From: Lithospermum erythrorhizon
Lineage: Eukaryota; Streptophyta; Magnoliopsida; Boraginales; Boraginaceae
Direction of reading: 5' to 3'
Length of the DNA stretch: 64,000 nucleotides
Assembly (NCBI GenBank): GCA_019722365.1
Contig: JADFUC010000493.1
Location: 1 to 64,000 of the forward strand
A model generated the notes under the pieces. It was not told the origin of the DNA and ran no database searches. It saw nothing but the letters and a program-made list of their open reading frames with translations. Made by a program: the position numbers and the translations under genes. The first letter of the stretch is position 1. Each line of letters opens with the position of its first letter. Below, piece by piece: positions 58,260 through 64,000 of this stretch.

Positions 58260-61200
58260 GTCGGTGAGTAGCTGCGTACCCTTGAGATGGCGATGGTGGC
58301 TTGAAGACCTCAACAGTCATACTTTTATCTTCTTCAAGTTTTTGTTGTATAAAATAATTATTGTTGTCTCGTGTTGTAAAACAAGTAGTTTGATATTGTA
58401 CTTATATTATTACTCTTCAGTTGTTGTATTGGATTAGTTAAGCGATGGGCCGAGGATTGTATTGTTTATTTATGATGTTAAATAAAGTCGTTTTTTTTGT
58501 TATCCGTAGATTTGGTGACTCACGATTACTCTACGGAGTTGATGGCAGTCTGACACTTGGGGGCCGCTGCAGAGGCCCAGGTCGTTCTGGCGTATTGAAG
58601 TGATTTTTCACTATACGTTGTGGGCTTTGAATGATCATTCAAACTAACGTATTGGTTTAATTGGTGGCTTAACGGTGATTTCCACTAGCGTTGTGGGCTC
58701 GGTGATGCGTTATTAGAATTGGCGCCACGTTAGGAGTGTTAGTGACCCGAGGTTGTATTAAAGTGATACCTGATTGATTAGTTAATCTACGGGTGTCTTT
58801 AGGATTCAAAATGTGTTCTTGATGTTGCCGTTTGGATTCAACCATTGGATCTTGGACTCTTGTACATTTGTGAGATTTGAAATGCAGTATAATATTTATA
58901 ATTTGTAATATGTTTGATTATTTTTGAATTACACTATTTGTGCATGTTTCCTATTATGATTGACAGACTACGATTACCTGTTTATTAATTGATTATTGGG
59001 CAAATTAAAACATAACTTTCTTATGTGAAATAAAACAAGTTAAGGAGAAATCCATAAACTTGTGGTAATATACTGTTATAAATGTTAAAACGCGTTTTCT
59101 TCATAAGCCCATTGAAGAAGGTTATGTGCTAATAAAAAGACAATTAATGAATCTTTATTCAAAACTTGGATTAATCATATGATCGCGATTACCTAAACTT
59201 TTGTTCAAGTTAACAAACTTCATGTGATATGATTGAAGATAATTAAAATTTTATCTGTCGAAGGTCGTGATGCTATGAGGAACTATTATGTTATATCCTC
59301 TGCTTAGCCACCTTATAAGTTTTAAATAATTGGTTTAATCTCTTTATAGCAATTGAGAAAACTATTGAGATGATCTCGAATGTTGTGTATCTACCTTCAG
59401 AGACATGTCATTGGTATTTAGGTTTCATTAACATGAATGAACTCGGTTCTGAATTATGAAACATAAACTTCAATGGTTGTATAACGGATAAGCGATACAT
59501 GGTTTGCAATCACTTGTAAAGTTAGTGCACAAGAACTATAATTTGAAGTTAATGATTATTTTATTATTTCAAATATTAAGCCTGAGAAGAAGGATATTTA
59601 AAGAACACTTGAGAAATAGAAGCGAGGTTTGATTAAAAACCTCGCATCTGAATGATTTATTAGCCAAAATCATAAATATGGGTATGTAAAAATTTGCCGG
59701 TGTTTTAGACAACTTGTTTTGACTCACATGATTTTAGATCATGATCACGAGCCAAGTATAGTAGAAGCCGGGAGACAAGGTACAAAGAAAGATTATTGAG
59801 CTCTTGTGTAATGTTAGGTGACTACATTATAAGGGCCGCGGTTCATCGTCCATGAATGGTTGAAACTTTAAAGCATTTTCTTTAGATCTATATTTCTTAT
59901 GAGAGACATGATGTTTTGAATACTTGTCTGATTGAGTAATACTTGTGGTAAATGACTTTGACAGACTTAAGTTTAATCTTAAAAGATGAATTGAGTCAAC
60001 TCTTGTTAGAGTTAGTGGGAGGGTCGTTGATCTTGATTTAGTTTGTATATTCACATATAAGTCAATCAAGGATATAAGTCATTGAATGATACATCAGAAT
60101 TGATAAGAGTATGGGAAGGATCATATAAATACGATCAAGTTTTGAATTAAGTATCATCGACATGAGTAATTTATTCTCCAAAAGAATGAGACATCATTCT
60201 CATCTTAAAAGCGTACTTGATAAGATACGTAAGTAAGGAATTGTGTTTAATGTATTTAAAACACAATGGATGAAATCTTTCAATTTTGTATACCAAAGTA
60301 ATTTTCATTCTACCTTAAATGTGTCACTAGTCGAGTGATCTGGTAAATTGTGTTGATAGTTGAAACTGATGAATGGAATAAATTCGTATATCAAAGTTGT
60401 TGCTGCTCCTTTAAACTAAATTTATTCATACTCAGGAAATGTGGAGACAACTTCAGAAGTTATGTTTGACAAAACAAACTTTCAGAAATATCTCAAATGA
60501 ATGATTAAAGTTTGTGTCAACTGGGTAGACATAATTTAACACGGAATCTAATGTTGAAATTTATCACCGTGTACATAATTAGAAGGAACACAGTATGTAT
60601 TTCCATATGGGATTACGATTTGTATGTATAGTATCTTGTCATGAAGTATAAAAGGTGGGAAATAAATATATGACTTGAATGTATTCGTGACTCATAGGAG
60701 GTAGCAATCGATGTTAGAATCCTTTGGTTATACTCGGGAATCTTGTGTGATAATTCCTAAATGCATAGCTAACGTCACAATGCAAAGATACATGATGTTA
60801 TGAATAAATCATACTCCATAGATGACTTGAGGTCATACGAGTGAAAATATAATTGGAATACCACGAATTCGAGTATATAACTTCGCTCTATCATCTCCTA
60901 GATGGTAATTCATCGAGTAAGAAACATGTTTCCATTAATGAACATATAGCCATAAATGGAATCAAACTTTTTGTTGAGTTGAATGTATTCATTGGTTATT
61001 CTATAATAGTCATATCTATTTCAAACTTATTCCTTATTGAAGGTGCAAGTATTTGTAACATGTGTGTTTAAATGATAATCAGAAATGTTCTAAGTAATGA
61101 TCAATGATCATGCTTGACATTGTTATTGGAAACTTACATTTCAAGCGAGAACAAAAGAAAGAGGAAAAGCGATTGTATTGCTCCGGTATCCAAGTTACAA

Positions 61201-63365
61201 ACTTGAGATGAAGTATAATGGAGTTAAAATATTCATCTTGATATTAAGATTAAAATCAAAAGGGTGACAGTGAAGATGAACCTTGAGTTCCTTAAAAGGA
61301 TAGTAGGAGCCTGACTACATAATGTTTTGTACATTAGTACAAGATGAATTTTATTACAACCTTGAAGGTACAATTGTAATTAAATCATGCGTTTGTAAGC
61401 GATTAAATATATGGCATATGCTATATTAGTCACGAAATCTGAGAAGCTTGGAGGTAATGTTTCTTGTTAAAATTTATAATGAGTGAAAGCTTGAGGTGAA
61501 TAAAATCATGATAGATTAAGATTCTATGATATCTGATTCTCTTATTAAGACAACTTTCTATTAGAAGTGCATTCCCCGCAGTTAAAGGACCTCGCGTGGT
61601 GAAGTGGTTGGAATCTATTACATGGTAATTTCACTATTACATAGTAATATGATTCAAGTAATAATAAATGTCGAGGATAAGTGTGTTGTACATCGCGACC
61701 ATGACATAGCAATTCCAATAAGAGGAATTGTGGGGTTTTACTAAAGGTATTCACGTAAATTGGAGGAAGATGCTTTGTATTAACTTTAAGAGAATAGAGT
61801 AACTATGAATTCTGAGGAATGGATCGATTGTTGATGCTTTGCCTAGAGGTGAATGTTAGAATGGTGTATCGTAGACAGATATCCAGCAGGAACATAATTC
61901 TTAAATAATTCATTTAATAGAAATTTGAGAGTTTAGTATAGCAGAAAAGTAAACTAAGAAAACTTGAACTTCATTATTACGACATTACCACTCAATTTGT
62001 ATTATTAAGGTAATGTTATTAAAAATATGCATTTAATAAGATAGATGTGTTTTAACACTCTTGATTGTGTTAACCAAAATTTTAGATTAGTTAACTTTGA
62101 GAAATGGTAGCATATAAAACACAGAAATAGTGTTTACATATACCAAAACGAGATTTTATCCTTGTTACCGCCAACTAGTGGTATTTGTGGGGAAAGCTGA
62201 GACCCAGAATGATAATGTCCACAGTTTCAAATAGCTTATGGCGAAACGACTTAAAACCCGTTTTACTTGGCCATGTATGAATATACGGGATAATCTTAAT
62301 AAATCGGTAATTCCGTGGTTGAGAGACCGAGCAAATGGATGTAAAGCCTACTTTTAAGTAGTATTCTGGGTTATGGTATGATTGTGATCATTACCCTTCT
62401 GACTTTACTTCAGCAAAGACCTAGAGTTTAATCTGAAGCTTAAAGGTTCACGTGTGGACTTATTGGCATCTCGGGAGTTGATATATTCTTACGTGATTAA
62501 ATCAGGTTTGATTTCATGAGAGCGAAGAAGAAAGCGGAAACGATGCAAGGTTTTAGTGGGTTCATTTACTTTACGGAGTATGTTAAATAATTGATGGAGC
62601 GAAGATAATTCTTGTTTACAATCGATTGATACTTCTGATATATGAATGCATTCATTAAGAGTATAGTCATTTATTATTTCACATTTGTTTGAAATAATAA
62701 ATCGAAGTCAAGTCTATATTTTCTAGAGGAAGCGACATGTAAGTGTTGACAAGAGAACATCTTGAGTGCAAAGCGTAAGATAGCCAATGTTCCTCGTCAG
62801 ATGCTGAAGGTGTTGGGGCAGCTAGTATTTGATAACCAGCATAGTGATTGATTAATTTTCTTGGATCATGGATCTAGTAAGTCCATTGATCTTATGAAAT
62901 TTTGTCGGTTGCATAAGCGAGGAGGCGGTTGACATTGCCAAAATCATGAAGATATGTATATGCATTGTCTGTGAATTTTCTTAGAGGCTGAAGTTTAGCA
63001 ATTCTTAGACACTAACGTATATAACTATCATGTTATATGAGTTGTGTATTTTGACTATGTGACGTCTACGTTAAGCGAGGGGATCGCATACTTGACATAT
63101 GTTAGGCGACACGGTAAAGTATAGTAGTAGATGTTGATATATTATAAAGGGATTTGTCCATCCAGCATGATTATGTACAAGGTAGATCTTAAGCCTCTCG
63201 GAGAATCATGGTGATTATGCGTACCCGGCGTTATTCGGTTTATCGATATGGTTTCATAGTTCGAGGTAAAGAAATGGTGTTCATGACACCACTTCTTATG
63301 GTCTTGTGACTAGAGATCGCGAGGAGCCAAAGGAATTTTAAAATGTCGTCAAGGAAAGGGTGAGA

Positions 63366-64000
63366 TGTGGGAAATCGATAGTTATTGGTTTCATTTATTA
63401 TACTATTGCAACAATTGTTATATGAATTCATTTACTAGTTTAGTGAATGTGATTTATAACAGGAACATTCAATCATAGTAATTAGCAATTACTAGTCGGG
63501 GTTCGCGATAATACAGGTTATGTCATCCCGTACATAATCGTTATAATAATAATGATCCAATTATATTATTATGCGATGTATTATAGAACTAGGTATACAT
63601 CGTGACGTTGAGTTATATTTCATGTATGAAATTAAGCGCATTTGCTAAATTGAGAATTGATTGTAATCTTGAATATTTCTCAATCGGTAATTTTACATTG
63701 ATAATGTAAAATTATAAAATTGGATGAACCGAATTAACTAGTCGGTTTAATTAATTTTAATAGTTCTTGAGCTTGTTAGTAACTTGCTAGTTACATAATA
63801 ACAACTTGTTAATGTTTAGTTTAGTCAACGGTTTAATTGAATTAAACGAGTCGGCTCATTAAAATTTTCGGTTGGGATTTTAGGTTGACCCTATATAAGC
63901 AAAGCTTATTAGGTTTTTCATTAGAGTTGAATGAAAAAAACCTAGCCTCCATTCTCATGGTGGCCGAACCATTCAAGGACAAGAATTGAAATTCTTGTCT
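63366..64000 (+). repeat. 3' LTR of copy C (incomplete in window)
   Basis: Starts TGTGGGAAATCGATAG after a purine-rich AAGGAAAGGGTGAGA. Contains the AT hairpin (63,531-63,573), CTATATAAGC (about 63,891) and the CAAGAATTGAAATTCTTG palindrome at the very end of the window. About 290 bp of the LTR should lie beyond. Confidence 0.85.

Larger units (their letters stand above)
57941..64000 (+). mobile_element. Non-coding LTR element, copy C (LARD-like), runs off the window
   Basis: Starts with an LTR head at 57,941 and has its second LTR at 63,366, cut by the window end. The interior has no shared ORF. Its right half (60,711-63,365) aligns with the full interior of copy B; its left half (58,595-60,710) aligns only with copy A, in reverse. 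Between the LTR head and 58,595 lies about 335 bp without a match in the other copies. A poly-T-containing AATAAAGTCGTTTTTTTTG stretch at about 58,482 is part of this unmatched piece. Confidence 0.8.

Overview
The window is nuclear DNA of a flowering plant, almost certainly a core eudicot. It is AT-rich, and its only recognisable genes are plant families: a CC-NBS-LRR resistance-type gene, an F-box/LRR gene, a plant-type DNA topoisomerase I fragment and the 3' end of an alpha/beta-hydrolase gene. Most of it is nested LTR retrotransposons. I see no bacterial, organellar, rRNA, tRNA or CRISPR sequence. The species cannot be fixed from the sequence alone. Almost every coding region is broken, so most genes are called as pseudogenes.

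Layout. 1-4.4 kb: a minus-strand retroelement gag fragment, then the non-coding interior of a large non-autonomous LTR element (copy A, minus strand) carrying a second LTR-like insertion. 4.4-9.9 kb: a small gene island with a truncated F-box/LRR gene (+), a decayed topoisomerase I gene (-), a 61-bp minisatellite and two unidentified spliced exons (-). 9.9-14.1 kb: a well-formed Pol II promoter followed by about 4 kb with no convincing protein, holding at least six diverged copies of one 200-400 bp unit plus a recent 205-bp tandem duplication. 14.1-16.4 kb: little of note. 16.5-36.8 kb: one CC-NBS-LRR pseudogene split in its LRR region by about 16 kb of insertions.

The insertion in the NBS-LRR is itself layered. 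A Ty1/copia element of Sire type (21,361-35,589) has its extra third ORF interrupted by a complete non-coding LTR element (copy B, 27,423-31,851) and by a lone related LTR (32,952-33,983). From 37.5 to 50.2 kb a second Sire-type copia element (39,426-49,640, target duplication TTAGG) sits inside the protease/pre-integrase region of a third copia element. From 50.2 to 57.9 kb there is a small repeat-bounded element, two correctly spliced alpha/beta-hydrolase exons, and a Ty3/gypsy gag-protease remnant ending in a GC-rich minisatellite. From 57.9 kb to the window end lies copy C of the non-coding LTR family (+ strand), which forms a long inverted repeat with copy A.

The two least explained signals are the repeated, promoter-bearing, apparently non-coding locus at 9.9-14.1 kb, and the non-coding LTR family. 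Copies A and C of that family share more than 2 kb that copy B lacks, and copy B breaks exactly at an LTR edge. Retroelement regions carry far more frameshifts than the gene fragments; some of this may be assembly or base-calling error rather than decay.
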